From Perkinsela sp. pyNocScin1 (lineage: Eukaryota > Euglenozoa > Kinetoplastea > Prokinetoplastida > Perkinselidae), in NCBI GenBank assembly GCA_964019655.1, contig CAXHTR010000002.1, positions 1-64,000 of the forward strand: a stretch of DNA of 64,000 bases, written 5' to 3'. The notes beneath the pieces are model-generated. The model worked only from the letters and a program-made list of their open reading frames with translations, searched no databases and was not told the origin of the DNA. Both the position numbers and the translations under genes were made by a program. Every line of letters starts with the position of its first letter. The first letter of the stretch is position 1. Positions 51,985 through 62,003 of the stretch are shown here, in pieces.

Positions 51985-52017
51985 CTTTGCAGAAAAAGAA
52001 CAAAGGAGAAAGGCAAA
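51985..52017 (-). promoter_or_regulatory. Trans-splice acceptor
   Basis: On the minus strand a long pyrimidine-rich tract (CTTTCTCCTTTGTTCTTTTT) leads to an AG seven bases before the LRR start at 51977. It lies downstream of the alternative ATG at 52025, which it would remove from the mRNA. Confidence 0.55.
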
Positions 52018-52076
52018 CAGTGCATGCGATTGCTCTGCAAATTCAAAATTTCCAGAACCCAAAAGGAAAGCCTTCA

Positions 52077-53243
52077 TTAGTACCAAACGACTGGCTTCCC
52101 TGCGCTGTCGACGATACTTGACACGCTCTTATCCACTGTCAGATCGAAAGGGCCTGGGGCATTGATTATGGCCTGCGGTTCAAATTGGTTGCGGGAGGCG
52201 TCCACACGAGCGACACTCACAGGAAGGCGCATCTGCAGCATCCCGCAGAGATGATTGTTCTGGAACAAGAGATGCTGGAGACCGCTACGTATGTCAATGA
52301 AGATCTCCCCGCTAAATTTATTTGATGACAGGTCAAGCTGGCGCAGGGTCGGTGGAAGGCCCTGAATTTTCAACGAGCCGATCATTTGGTTCTCGCTCAG
52401 GTTCAATATTTGCAGTTGTAACTGGCCGTTGCTCAACAGAAAGGAGCCCGAAAGCCTGTTTCGTCTGAGCGACAGCTTTTGCACAGCTGTGGGCATCTCG
52501 TTCATGCGGACAGGCCCTTCCAGCGAGCACCCATGTGCCCACACTTGCACAATCTGTGGAAGATTCTCAAGGCCTACAAAACCACCAACGCCAGCATTGT
52601 TCATATAGAGCTCTTTGAGACTTTCAGGCAGCGCTGCGCTATGCAAAGTCCCTGACAGATTGTTTTCTGAGATATTGAGTCGCCACATTGTATGCGGGAG
52701 TGCCTTGAGGTTTATTTTACCGAAAAATTCATTCTTTTTTGCGATGAGCACTTGCATAGATGGTGGCAAACACTCGAGCGCGAGACTGCCCGAGAAAAGG
52801 TTGTTTTCGAGGTAAAACTCGCGCAAAGAGGCAGGGAGCGCAGCCCAGTCGATAGAGCCCATGAGCCGATTCAGTGAGACATTCATCGTTTGCAGCTTGC
52901 CTGGGAGACGAGAAGCATCAAGGACTCCGTGAAACTTTCGAAGTGCACAATTGAAAGTCGCCGTGGTCTCTGGAAGAAATCCAAGGTTAATTGTTCCTTC
53001 CTTAGGACCCCAGAGACTGCCTATCCACGTGATGGCCACTACATTTTCCCTATCGTCACAGTCGACGCCATCCCATGTACAAACGTCGCGAAAAAGCCCG
53101 TTTTTGTCGAGAAAGACCTTACGAGAGACATCGGCGATATCTGCAACGACAAGCTCCATTTTTGACTGATCGGTCAAGGACGCGAAGTCCAGTCGGCCTA
53201 GGGCGGTGTAGTCAACACATAATAGGAATTTACCGAGCACCAT
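52077..53243 (-). CDS. LRR family protein (about 12 repeats)
   Basis: A 388-residue member. The leader is MVLGKFLLCV-D, followed by LGRLDFASLTDQSKMELV and the cap FRDVCTWDGVDCDD, the closest here to the plant-type CxWxGVxC pattern. About twelve repeats follow (LPESLKELYMNNAGVGGFVG). The C-terminal cap is FDLTVDKSVSSIVDSAGKP. It is the most upstream LRR gene of the minus unit. Confidence 0.88.
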   Translation of the reverse strand: MVLGKFLLCVDYTALGRLDFASLTDQSKMELVVADIADVSRKVFLDKNGLFRDVCTWDGVDCDDRENVVAITWIGSLWGPKEGTINLGFLPETTATFNCALRKFHGVLDASRLPGKLQTMNVSLNRLMGSIDWAALPASLREFYLENNLFSGSLALECLPPSMQVLIAKKNEFFGKINLKALPHTMWRLNISENNLSGTLHSAALPESLKELYMNNAGVGGFVGLENLPQIVQVWAHGCSLEGPVRMNEMPTAVQKLSLRRNRLSGSFLLSNGQLQLQILNLSENQMIGSLKIQGLPPTLRQLDLSSNKFSGEIFIDIRSGLQHLLFQNNHLCGMLQMRLPVSVARVDASRNQFEPQAIINAPGPFDLTVDKSVSSIVDSAGKPVVWY

Positions 53244-53349
53244 TCAGATGAAATAGAATAAAAGAGAAATGTAAAAGTATTTAGTTTGAGAAAAAAACTG
53301 AGCACCTCTCTTGCTCAAGACTCAAAAAAGCCATCTCGTGATTGATTGC

Positions 53350-55731
53350 TTAGGCAAAAAGATTGTGTATCTTGAGTACAACGCAAGCCTCCTGAATCGC
53401 TTTAGCGTCGCTTTCGTCGAAGAGCTGCGGGTGGCACTGCACAAAATCGGTAACTGACGACGGTGGTTTTGTCTTCCCGCACGCGTATGCGACGAATATG
53501 CTTCGAATGTCGCCTGGATAGAAGCCAAGGGCTGAAGATCGCTGTATGTGCTTCGTTGCAAATTCCAATATTCTGTCGTCGATACAATCCAGTGCAGCAA
53601 GGGCTGCGAGCACATTGGCAAGCTGACTGTCTGGGAGAAAGCTCAAACGTAGAATCGAGCTGACAAGAGCCTTCATGGCCTCAGCATCTGAGAAAGAAAA
53701 GTGGCGGAAGGACGCAAGAATGACAAGAATTTCCTTAGCTGGTAGCTTTTCATACGTTGATCGACTTCGAATGATATGCTGTGAGACGGCACGGTACAAT
53801 TGAATGTGCTCTTGCGTATGCTGTGGAAGCAGATGAGTGGATGCGTGAAGGATGACTGCTATGTGTGTGCTTTGAAACGCATGAACAGTGAGCGAGACGT
53901 GGGTCAGCAAGTGAACTGCAGCTTTCTTGTTACTGTTGTTAGAGAACATGCTCAAGAAACTTGATATTATTCCTGTGGTGTGACCATGTTTTTCGCCCAC
54001 TCCGATCTCGCTTACTCTTACTGTCACGCGAGCAATTGATTCTAAGATCAGTGCTGTCTCTTGTGGAGTAAAGGCACACGCTGGAGTCTCTATGATTCGG
54101 TTATTAAGCGAACTTACAATTGCATGAGCATAAAATTTAGAGCTGAGCTTACTCAAGGTAGTGTAAAGAAGGCTGAGACTGATCGGAGGTAGGGACCGAA
54201 CTGAGCCATGCGCTTTAGAAATGAGAAGACTGATTGCCTCATCTGTTGCAAGAAATGAGTCCCTGGGTAACTTCGCAATTTTGTGGAGGATCTGAATGCC
54301 AAACATCGCATCTGTTTGCTCTACTTTGTTGAGGAGTACTTCAAGTAAGGCAGATTTGAAGGTGGCACTAAATGTTTCTTCGTAGTATGCCAATGACCGG
54401 GAAGCCGCGAGAATCTCACCCAGTTGCAGGGAATTTAATCCTAGCTTCTTCGGGGCAAGGCTTCGTACCGAAAATTTTTCAGTCGCATGAATGTCAAGAT
54501 TTTTCTTAATTTCGTTGAAAACAGATGGTTGGGCGCGAGATTCTACATTTGCTTTGTAGAGCATGGAAAGCATGAAAAGGCATTCATCCATAAGAGGCCG
54601 TGTACCTGAGTGCGATTTTCTACGGAGGAACAACTCAGCCAAGTATATTATAAGGTGAGAATAAAGTTTCTGTTTCGGATGGAATGATAGCGCTATCAGC
54701 ATGTCCATGGCTTGTGAAACCCCGATGAGACGATTCCCTCGCGTGCGTAGATACTTATGAACCTGGTGCAAGCAGTGTGTAGTAAATGAACGCAGGCCGA
54801 AAGATAGATCCCGAGTTTGGTCAAAGAAATTCGCCAATGTTGTACAAATGATGACCAAATCCGAACACATTGATGGATCAAGCTCATCAATCTTTCTTAT
54901 AAGCAATCGACCGAAGCTCACGATATGTTCTACAGAAGGCAGTGATTTACTTCTTGATAAACCCCGTGTATATAACATCACTTCCGATGCATTGAACGAT
55001 CGCACTATGATACGCGTTACGCTATCTCTATTTTTCTTATCTGCTATGACTGATGCGAATATTTCCTTCATAGATGCAACGCAGTCGCCAGCTGTTAGGT
55101 AATTGGGATTTTTCAGAATGTACTTCAGGAGATAACTGTTTCGTGACAGAATACTTAGCTTTAAGCAGACATAGAGAAGTCGATATGCATCTCGTACTCG
55201 AAGGCTCACTCGAAATGATGCACACAGGGCTGCTGAAATACACCTCATTGTTTCGTGGAATGATATGCTGATGCCCGTTTTCTTTATATTTTGTATCTCC
55301 TTTTGGATGTTTGTTTTGAAAGTCGGCTCATGCCAGTGGACTGAAAGGTGCTCAAGAAGTGAAATAAGATTGTTTCCTTCCAAGAGCTGTAAAATGCTAC
55401 AACTTACGACATATACGCGAAAATGGCATAACTTTGAGCCTGTAGCACGAAGTATAATAGGAAAAGCCTCTTTCGAGAGAGAAACATGAAATTTCTCAAG
55501 ATAAAAATTTTTCTTGTTACCACTAAGTAACTGTGTATATTTCCATCTCCTTGGGAATCTGTATGCTGTCTGCTCTTTCCATCTTGCAAAGATAGATGGA
55601 AGTTTTTTCCGCTGTAAATAGCCTTCTTTTATCAGCTGGGTGAGAGCAGACGATTCATAGCATGCAGCACTCTGTGCTGATCGAACACCCCTACGATAGG
55701 TATTAAAAGGAAAGAAACATCGATTCTGCAT
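53350..55731 (-). CDS. Large helical protein, probably mitochondrial
   Basis: A 793-residue protein I cannot assign to a family. The first 30 residues are basic with no acidic residue before about position 26 (MQNRCFFPFNTYRRGVRS), like a mitochondrial presequence. The remainder is almost entirely helical, Leu/Ser-rich and suggestive of helical-hairpin repeats (LPPISLSLLYTTLSKLSSKF, LPAKEILVILASFRHFSF, LPDSQLANVLAALAALDC). Helical-repeat proteins of this kind are common in kinetoplastid mitochondrial RNA processing, but that role is an inference. It is the first gene of the minus unit. Confidence 0.8.
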   Translation of the reverse strand: MQNRCFFPFNTYRRGVRSAQSAACYESSALTQLIKEGYLQRKKLPSIFARWKEQTAYRFPRRWKYTQLLSGNKKNFYLEKFHVSLSKEAFPIILRATGSKLCHFRVYVVSCSILQLLEGNNLISLLEHLSVHWHEPTFKTNIQKEIQNIKKTGISISFHETMRCISAALCASFRVSLRVRDAYRLLYVCLKLSILSRNSYLLKYILKNPNYLTAGDCVASMKEIFASVIADKKNRDSVTRIIVRSFNASEVMLYTRGLSRSKSLPSVEHIVSFGRLLIRKIDELDPSMCSDLVIICTTLANFFDQTRDLSFGLRSFTTHCLHQVHKYLRTRGNRLIGVSQAMDMLIALSFHPKQKLYSHLIIYLAELFLRRKSHSGTRPLMDECLFMLSMLYKANVESRAQPSVFNEIKKNLDIHATEKFSVRSLAPKKLGLNSLQLGEILAASRSLAYYEETFSATFKSALLEVLLNKVEQTDAMFGIQILHKIAKLPRDSFLATDEAISLLISKAHGSVRSLPPISLSLLYTTLSKLSSKFYAHAIVSSLNNRIIETPACAFTPQETALILESIARVTVRVSEIGVGEKHGHTTGIISSFLSMFSNNSNKKAAVHLLTHVSLTVHAFQSTHIAVILHASTHLLPQHTQEHIQLYRAVSQHIIRSRSTYEKLPAKEILVILASFRHFSFSDAEAMKALVSSILRLSFLPDSQLANVLAALAALDCIDDRILEFATKHIQRSSALGFYPGDIRSIFVAYACGKTKPPSSVTDFVQCHPQLFDESDAKAIQEACVVLKIHNLFA

Positions 55732-56447
55732 GCTTTATCAGTCCTGAAAGTGACAATCGTAAGCGCAACTCAAAGCATGTCAGCTATCATTGATTTGAGT
55801 TAAGTGAACTTAAGGCCTTTATAATCTGAATTATGGAAATTCTTATGCTTGAGTCCCGCGTGGATATTGTATACTACTATTCTTCAGGGTGAAGTATGTT
55901 TTTCCCCTCAGAATATATTGATATTGTCTCTTAATTTGTAGACAGTTTATTCCACTATCTGTGGGTAGATATCTACTCTTCGGGAAGCTCTCGATAGTGA
56001 GGTCTTTAATCTGTCTCTGTACAGCACATGTAATGTGCACGATTAATCAGGGCTTCTCGTAAAAAGTGATATAAGAAAAGGTTGCATACAACTATTTCAG
56101 TGTCAAACGATAGGGGTTTCATGCCCTTTCGATTCTCTAGCACTCTGCAGATATATTTGGTGATGAATTAGTGAGAATGATAGTGGCACGAGATAGAATG
56201 TCTGGATATCGGGGCGAGAGGGAAAGCATTAACGAGGGTCTCATTTCTAAAAATACTGCACCATCACCATTAAGTTAATGGTTTCGAATCATTTCTATCT
56301 GGATTACCTTGATTGTTCGTCCTACAAAATGCTAAAATTGTGCGTTGGATCGCTATGCGCTAGGCTGTCACGTAAATTTCCCATTGCTCATTATCTATGA
56401 ACCATGCATAGTTATCTCAAGGTTTAACTTTCTACATTACATCACTT
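55732..56447. other. Divergent strand-switch region
   Basis: About 715 bases between a minus-strand gene starting at 55731 and a plus-strand gene starting at 56448. It is AT-rich, without a supported gene or RNA. By orientation it should hold the start sites of two polycistronic units. Confidence 0.6.
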
Positions 56448-57509
56448 ATGGGGTCTACACAGACGCATAGCTTCCTGTCCCTCCACGGGTTACTTCGTAA
56501 GATTTTAGGAACTCCGAGGATAGAAGAAGATACAGTAGCTCTTAATAAGAGAATTAAGCTCGAGAATGAAGCTCATGATGCAGAAATCATCAAGCATATC
56601 AAAGAAGCTGAGTTTCTAAAGGCATTGAAGGATAAGTTCAACCGTGATCGCTACGCTACAGCTGATGACTTCATGAAAAGCATTGATGATGACAGCTGGA
56701 AAAAATCCCTTGTTTTGCACGTTAAAGAGATTTTGCGTGATAAAGCTGATTTACTACATAGCGTTAGTCATAAACATGATGCAAGCTGGACTTATGAAAA
56801 GGCTGGTCTTAGGACTAACATGGGTGCTCTTTCACTTGAGAGTTTTTTGCAAGAATACACGTCAATCCTCGGAAATGCACAAACTTTAAGAAACTTTCTG
56901 AACGCCCCATGGATGCCAGAATGCATTTTAGAGAAGTATAGCGAAAATTCTCAGAGCTCATACCGTAAAGATACTACGCCGTCACTCATTCGCAAAAACT
57001 TTCTAAACATTCCAGAATCTTATCCCGAGAGTATCATTTTTCGATCTCAAGGCCTTAGTGGCATTATGGTTGACAGAGAGACGATTTTTGAGAGGTCTCG
57101 GGGATACTGCACTCGCGTTCTTCAAAACATTCCATTCAAAGCACTGAGCTACGCGAAATCGATACAAGAAAAGCTAGATTATACGTATTCTCAGATCAAT
57201 GACTCTCTTTGCACAGTGAAAAGCTTATTTTCAGACAATTTAGACAATATGTCCGAAAATAACTCGGAAACAATTAATGTGCCAAAGAAAAATGAATCAA
57301 TGGGTATGTTATTCCCGAAAGCACACTGGTCACACAAGACCCAAGAGACTTCATATGCAAATAAGCCTAATAGCACCAATGCACGAGCTGATCATCTGAT
57401 TGAAGAACAAAAAGCTGTGCAGACTTTGAAAGAAATCCTACGAGCCAAAATCGATCTCCAAAGAATTTCGGAATGTGAGTTTTTGTTCACTCAGACACTC
57501 CACCAGTAA
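56448..57509 (+). CDS. Hypothetical helical protein
   Basis: A 353-residue protein of unknown family, AT-rich in codon use. It is hydrophilic and helical, with likely coiled-coil stretches (IKLENEAHDAEIIKHIKEAE near residue 36 and a Lys/Glu-rich C-terminal helix near 320-350), an aromatic segment LNAPWMPECILEKY, and an Asn/Ser-rich stretch near 265-310. No transmembrane segment. It is the first gene of the right-hand plus unit. Confidence 0.7.
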   Translation: MGSTQTHSFLSLHGLLRKILGTPRIEEDTVALNKRIKLENEAHDAEIIKHIKEAEFLKALKDKFNRDRYATADDFMKSIDDDSWKKSLVLHVKEILRDKADLLHSVSHKHDASWTYEKAGLRTNMGALSLESFLQEYTSILGNAQTLRNFLNAPWMPECILEKYSENSQSSYRKDTTPSLIRKNFLNIPESYPESIIFRSQGLSGIMVDRETIFERSRGYCTRVLQNIPFKALSYAKSIQEKLDYTYSQINDSLCTVKSLFSDNLDNMSENNSETINVPKKNESMGMLFPKAHWSHKTQETSYANKPNSTNARADHLIEEQKAVQTLKEILRAKIDLQRISECEFLFTQTLHQ

Positions 57510-57614
57510 GCAGATATGCTGATGATCATGCTGCTCCTTCGATATCTTAAAAACTTAAAATTTCATCACGTAACCTCATCAATCTCATGGCTCTATATTT
57601 ATTGAAAACTTCGA

Positions 57615-58118
57615 ATGAAACAAAAGAGATCTTCTTCGCACTGTAGTCTGCCATCAGAATATACTTCCCCATGGGAGCACCTCATTGCACATCACGGACC
57701 AGAAATCAAAAGCTTTCGTGAAGGACAAGTTTACGTGCTTTACTTTGTCGATCACCAATGGCAGGGAAATGTTTTCCTCACCGATACAATGACTGACATA
57801 ATGAAAACCTATCCAAATGCCCAGATTCTTGGCATGTCTGCTTTACCACAGCGTGCCGCTCTCGAAAGATATCTACGGAAAATGATGCGAAAAGACCCAT
57901 CTACGCAGCATCATGTCTTACCAGATTTCTATCTTGATTATATGAATGGCTTTCGAAAATGGCTTGCGACGACTGTTGGCATGGATGACTTTGATGCTCC
58001 AGCAGTTGTGATTGTTAATAAATCTGGGGAAGTAGCTTGGCGAGTGCAGCTGGGTAAAACCGAGAAAATTTTGAATACAGAGTTTGAGCGCCAGTTGACC
58101 CACTTGCTCGAGGCCTGA
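57615..58118 (+). CDS. Thioredoxin-fold protein lacking active-site cysteines
   Basis: A 167-residue protein whose strand-helix order looks like a thioredoxin or redoxin fold: VYVLYFVDHQWQGNVFLTDTM, then YPNAQILGMSA, and near the end DAPAVVIVNKSGEVAWRVQLG, where the Pro matches the usual cis-proline region. The loop after the first strand should hold CxxC or a peroxidatic cysteine. Here it is DHQWQGN, and the only cysteine in the protein is at position 10. Redox catalysis of the usual kind is unlikely. The fold is recognised by pattern only. Confidence 0.65.
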   Translation: MKQKRSSSHCSLPSEYTSPWEHLIAHHGPEIKSFREGQVYVLYFVDHQWQGNVFLTDTMTDIMKTYPNAQILGMSALPQRAALERYLRKMMRKDPSTQHHVLPDFYLDYMNGFRKWLATTVGMDDFDAPAVVIVNKSGEVAWRVQLGKTEKILNTEFERQLTHLLEA

Positions 58119-58156
58119 ATTCTCTATACTTGAACTTGTTTCCCGTTTCACAATGC

Positions 58157-59449
58157 ATGTTTTCAATTCATTTATTTACAACAATGCTCAGGCGCCATAC
58201 TTCCAGCCAATTCAACGGGGTACGCAAGCTCTTGACATTCACTCCTTCACGCGGAATCACAGGTGTGTCTCCCACAATTTTCATTCCAAAATTGGCATCC
58301 AAAGATTTCGGAGAACACGAAAAGCAAATTCAAAAGAACACGGAGGTCGCACTTGAGCTCATCCGATGCGTCAAAGGCCCAAAACCTCAGCCCTACGAGC
58401 GGAAATTTACAGACACATTCCAGCAGCTCAGCGACGAAGTCGAAAACCTGCTTGGCAGTTCTGCGCAGCTCCGCCGCGATGTGCGTGACTACGAGCCACT
58501 GGATAAACTGAGTGCCATGGAGCGAGCCCTTCGCCACGTCATCTGGAGCTACATCCGCGATGATAGCAGTAGTACGAAGAATTTCGAAGACCCGAGCTTT
58601 AATGCAGAGGCATACTTTGCTGAGATGGAGAAGTGGTTGTGCTACACCACTGCAGACGGCACACGCCTTGCCACGTTGCGTGACGATTTCGAGAAGAATA
58701 AGCGCTTCTATCAGCTTAAGAAAGCTCGCCTTGAAGCGCTCAAATCAGGGTCAGACAAAGTCGAGCAGATCACGCAGCCGACGATGGACCTTGAGTCTGA
58801 GTACAAGAACGCTGTCGATCGTGAAACGATCGTCGAGAAACGCATCCGCTACAACAACCTCAGCATCAAGACAACACTGCGCGATGATGCCGCAATCGAA
58901 GCAGAGAATGCAGAGTATGTCCGGCCCACCCAGGCGAAGCGCCTCGACCAGCTCTTTACCCTCCTCGAGGCCTTTAAGCCACTGCTCGCACGCGAGGCCA
59001 TCAACCAGCGCCTCACGATCAAGCACCTTGAGGGCCAGCTCGGCGTGTGGCGCTACCTCGACTGGAACCCAGAGGTGCGTGATCGCGCAGAGCTCGAGGC
59101 TGACAACTGCTGCCAGCAGTGGTGGATGCCAAACGAGGAGAAGCGCCTCACCAGCGTCCGACTTCTCTCAAAGAACGAACTGTCCGAGCGCGCTGAGAAG
59201 CATCAGAGCACAGTGCAGCAGAAGACTGCCTCCCGCGCCACGGGCGACGACAAGGCGAAGGAGCGCGAGGCTCTCCTCCAAGAGATCATCCAGCTCCAGC
59301 AGCGCATCGGTCGCAAAGAGGCTGACGAAGATGCAGGTGCAGCGCAGATTGAATCGAGCAATCAGGGTGCAAAGGCCGAGGAGGTCGTCATTCACGTCGA
59401 TGCGCGCGTCGTGAAGGAAAAGGGTCTCTTTGGCCTCACCGAGGCATAG
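58157..59449 (+). CDS. Probable mitochondrial protein, unknown family
   Basis: A 430-residue protein. The N-terminus looks like a mitochondrial presequence whether it begins at 58157 or at the next Met, 58184 (MLRRHTSSQFNGVRKLL). The middle is helical and charged, with conserved-looking Trp-rich pieces (IWSYIRDD, GVWRYLDWNPEV, CCQQWWMPNEEKR). A long helix (EREALLQEIIQLQQRIGRKE) precedes a Val-rich end. A kinetoplastid-specific respiratory-complex or ATP synthase subunit is possible but unproven. Only 38 bases separate it from the gene upstream, and an out-of-frame ATG lies at 58153. Confidence 0.75.
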   Translation: MFSIHLFTTMLRRHTSSQFNGVRKLLTFTPSRGITGVSPTIFIPKLASKDFGEHEKQIQKNTEVALELIRCVKGPKPQPYERKFTDTFQQLSDEVENLLGSSAQLRRDVRDYEPLDKLSAMERALRHVIWSYIRDDSSSTKNFEDPSFNAEAYFAEMEKWLCYTTADGTRLATLRDDFEKNKRFYQLKKARLEALKSGSDKVEQITQPTMDLESEYKNAVDRETIVEKRIRYNNLSIKTTLRDDAAIEAENAEYVRPTQAKRLDQLFTLLEAFKPLLAREAINQRLTIKHLEGQLGVWRYLDWNPEVRDRAELEADNCCQQWWMPNEEKRLTSVRLLSKNELSERAEKHQSTVQQKTASRATGDDKAKEREALLQEIIQLQQRIGRKEADEDAGAAQIESSNQGAKAEEVVIHVDARVVKEKGLFGLTEA

Positions 59450-59583
59450 AATGTAGAATCCGCTATACGTGAACATAAATGAACGCTTTTTTCATGCGTA
59501 AATGCACTACTTATTCTTCCAAAATGTGCTGAAAATTTTCAACTTTTTATTCATTTCGAAAACGTACATGTGCCGGAGCAATT

Positions 59584-60282
59584 ATGACTGCGCTTGAAGA
59601 AAGGTTGCACGAAAATGTAGTTCGACCGAAGATGGTCGAGGCCCTTGTCTCGTCCAAGCGGGATGAAATGAACTTGGCGCTGTGGTGGTGCATCGATACG
59701 CCAGAGCATCACTACCGTGTCCTATGCGAATTCACAGCGCTCGTGACAAACTTTGCGAGCGAGCAGGCGGTCCAGCTCTTTCACCTCGGACAGTGCTTGC
59801 GAAGCCTCTTGTGCGCAGAAGGGGTCGATGATCTTTCAAAAGAGTTTGTCGGTGATATGCTCAAGTGTCTCGATCACGAGATGCTCGCCGAGCCGCATAC
59901 AGAGGCAAGTGAAGAAAAGCTTGTCAAGGCGGTCAAAGCGCTATGGAATTCGAGTGAAGACCTGAGTGGGTTGCAGTTCGTGAATACAGCGCATTTTCAT
60001 TGTGCCTATCGCCCACTACAGGTCCAGCGCAGCATAGACCTATTGAGCATCATTCTGCGGCGGTGCGAGGTTCCCATCAAGGATGATACGCGATCGGAGA
60101 AAGATGCTGCTGTTGATGAATTTCTGGACAAGCTAGAGCTACAGATTTTGGAGAGCGACGCAGAAAAAATTCTCACATGGTACGAAGAGATGGTACGGAA
60201 GGTTCGAGAGAACGCCCCAGTGGACACTGTAGCGGAGGGAGAAGGCAAAGTGGACATGTTCGATGATCTTTTCGAGACTTGA
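59584..60282 (+). CDS. Hypothetical acidic helical protein
   Basis: A 232-residue acidic, mostly helical protein that I do not recognise. Recognisable features are a Trp pair in NLALWWCIDTPEHH, a Leu-rich helix (FHLGQCLRSLLCAE), and an acidic end MFDDLFET. No leader and no membrane segment. It sits between a probable mitochondrial protein and a SMYD-type gene. Confidence 0.7.
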   Translation: MTALEERLHENVVRPKMVEALVSSKRDEMNLALWWCIDTPEHHYRVLCEFTALVTNFASEQAVQLFHLGQCLRSLLCAEGVDDLSKEFVGDMLKCLDHEMLAEPHTEASEEKLVKAVKALWNSSEDLSGLQFVNTAHFHCAYRPLQVQRSIDLLSIILRRCEVPIKDDTRSEKDAAVDEFLDKLELQILESDAEKILTWYEEMVRKVRENAPVDTVAEGEGKVDMFDDLFET

Positions 60283-60453
60283 TGCTGAATGAGTGCAGTA
60301 GCAAGTCAACGTAAGAAAAGCATTTTGTCTATGACTCTTGTGGATTATCAAGGAATAGAATTTACATTATTGCTGGGACAAGATCAAGAGAGACTTTTTC
60401 ATCAAATTGACAAAGAATAACAATGCAAGTGCTCTCCTGATTTTGAGGAATTT

Positions 60454-61842
60454 ATGGCTCGGCACCGCGCACTTGAATCGCTCTTCCATGTCTCAAAAGC
60501 GATAGCATTGACACGTTTTCGGTATGAGAATATGGCAGCACTTACGGGGCTTTACACAGACCGCATGCGGATCCTCAGCGAGCTGAATGAGTTTCATGCT
60601 GCGTACTTTGATCTTGTTGCTTTGTATACAGCGCACACCGTTGACGCAAAAGCTTGGAAAAGTGGGCGAAGTGCATTCAGAGTGCAGGGACCAGTAGCGC
60701 ATATTCCCAGGGTGTCTGCGCTACATGTCGATCTCTTTACAGAAATTCTACATTGTGGAAATCTAGAAAAAACACCACAGGCACACGACATCGTATCTTT
60801 TTTCGATCCAATGAAAAAGCTGCCTACTGAATCGACAGAAGCCAATCCAATATGTGCAGTGAGTCCAGACGTACTTGATACCATTGTCCGCGCTGAGGTG
60901 CAAGAAGATTTACTTGCCAAGCCCACATCTGTGTCCGTTTGGAACACTGTGCAGGCGCTCCGAGATCAAGTCTGGGCCGAGCGGCAGCTGCGAGCACCTC
61001 CAAGCAGCGACTTTGCCATTGTCGATGTGTCAAAGAGCCGCGCTGGGTGTCGCTTTGGCATGCTGGCGGGTCGGCCACTTGTAGCTGGCGAAATGGTCAT
61101 GAAGGCGATCCCTTGGCTTCCACTCGGCGGTGGTGCAAGCGAAACTGAGCCTGCTCAAAAGGAGGACACTTGTCATGGGTGTGCAAAAAGCGTTGAAGCA
61201 TCAGCTCATTCAGAAGGATTCACATGCCCCTTTACTGCAGGTTGTGACGCGAAGTTTTGCTCAGCAGCGTGCTTCAGCCAGTCCAAAGATCTCTTTCATT
61301 CGAATGCGTGTAGCCCCGAGCACCGCCGCATGCGGCAAACGTTTACTGGTGTGCCCGTCGCTGCACTCCTTTTTCGCCTCTTATCTGTTTGTGAGCCAGG
61401 GGCAAACCTCCTCGAAACCCACAATGGCATGCTCGCATCGCTCGAGAGCTCCACGAAAGACCGCGACGTCCCGCTGCTTGGGTGCTTGTACGAAAATGTG
61501 ATTCGCTACGGGTTGCACCTGAAATCGATGCACGACGTCAATCGGTGCTCTTTTGCGACATTCTTGCGTGTCTTAAACGCACTCTCGACAAATATGTTTG
61601 AAAACGGAGTTTTCCCAGAGATGAGCTTTGTGAATCACAGTTGTACGCCCAATGCGCGCTGGGACTGGGGACCAGATGCAACGATGCACATTTATGCGCA
61701 TCGAGACATTTCGGCGGGGGAAGAGATTACTCTGCAATACTGCGATGTCGTGGGAAAGGGCGTTCGTGCCCGGCGGGAGGCCTTGCAAGATTTCGGTTTT
61801 CGGTGTATGTGCGATGCATGCGCTCGAGAAAGTGCTGAGTGA
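60454..61842 (+). CDS. SMYD-type protein methyltransferase (MYND + SET)
   Basis: A 462-residue protein. A MYND-type zinc finger at about residues 235-280 is seen as CHGCAK, FTCPFTAGC, AKFCSAACF and a final HSNAC. The SET core follows, with FPEMSFVNHSCTPNARW (Asn394 starts the NHSCxPN motif) and GEEITLQYCD. The post-SET cysteines CMCDAC come at the end. This order is that of the SMYD family of lysine methyltransferases; SAM-binding and catalytic motifs look intact. About 200 N-terminal residues precede the domain and have no recognised motif. The substrate cannot be told from sequence. Confidence 0.85.
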   Translation: MARHRALESLFHVSKAIALTRFRYENMAALTGLYTDRMRILSELNEFHAAYFDLVALYTAHTVDAKAWKSGRSAFRVQGPVAHIPRVSALHVDLFTEILHCGNLEKTPQAHDIVSFFDPMKKLPTESTEANPICAVSPDVLDTIVRAEVQEDLLAKPTSVSVWNTVQALRDQVWAERQLRAPPSSDFAIVDVSKSRAGCRFGMLAGRPLVAGEMVMKAIPWLPLGGGASETEPAQKEDTCHGCAKSVEASAHSEGFTCPFTAGCDAKFCSAACFSQSKDLFHSNACSPEHRRMRQTFTGVPVAALLFRLLSVCEPGANLLETHNGMLASLESSTKDRDVPLLGCLYENVIRYGLHLKSMHDVNRCSFATFLRVLNALSTNMFENGVFPEMSFVNHSCTPNARWDWGPDATMHIYAHRDISAGEEITLQYCDVVGKGVRARREALQDFGFRCMCDACARESAE

Positions 61843-61984
61843 ATCGGATCAGATGCGCATATGGATACCAAGAAAGCTCATTGGCTGACTATGATCAGGC
61901 TTGTGTAGCGTAGGGCATTAGCTCTTATCATGTGTTCTTTTCCGTTTTCGAGTGTAATTAGTAAAAGTAAAATACCCGCATATC

Positions 61985-62002
61985 AAATTTCACTTCAACT
62001 AG
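61985..62002 (+). promoter_or_regulatory. Trans-splice acceptor
   Basis: The pyrimidine-rich stretch TTTCACTTCAACTAG ends one base before the LRR ATG at 62004. The next LRR gene (63274) has the near-identical CATTCAACTAG one base before its own ATG. Confidence 0.55.
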
Positions 62003-62003
62003 C

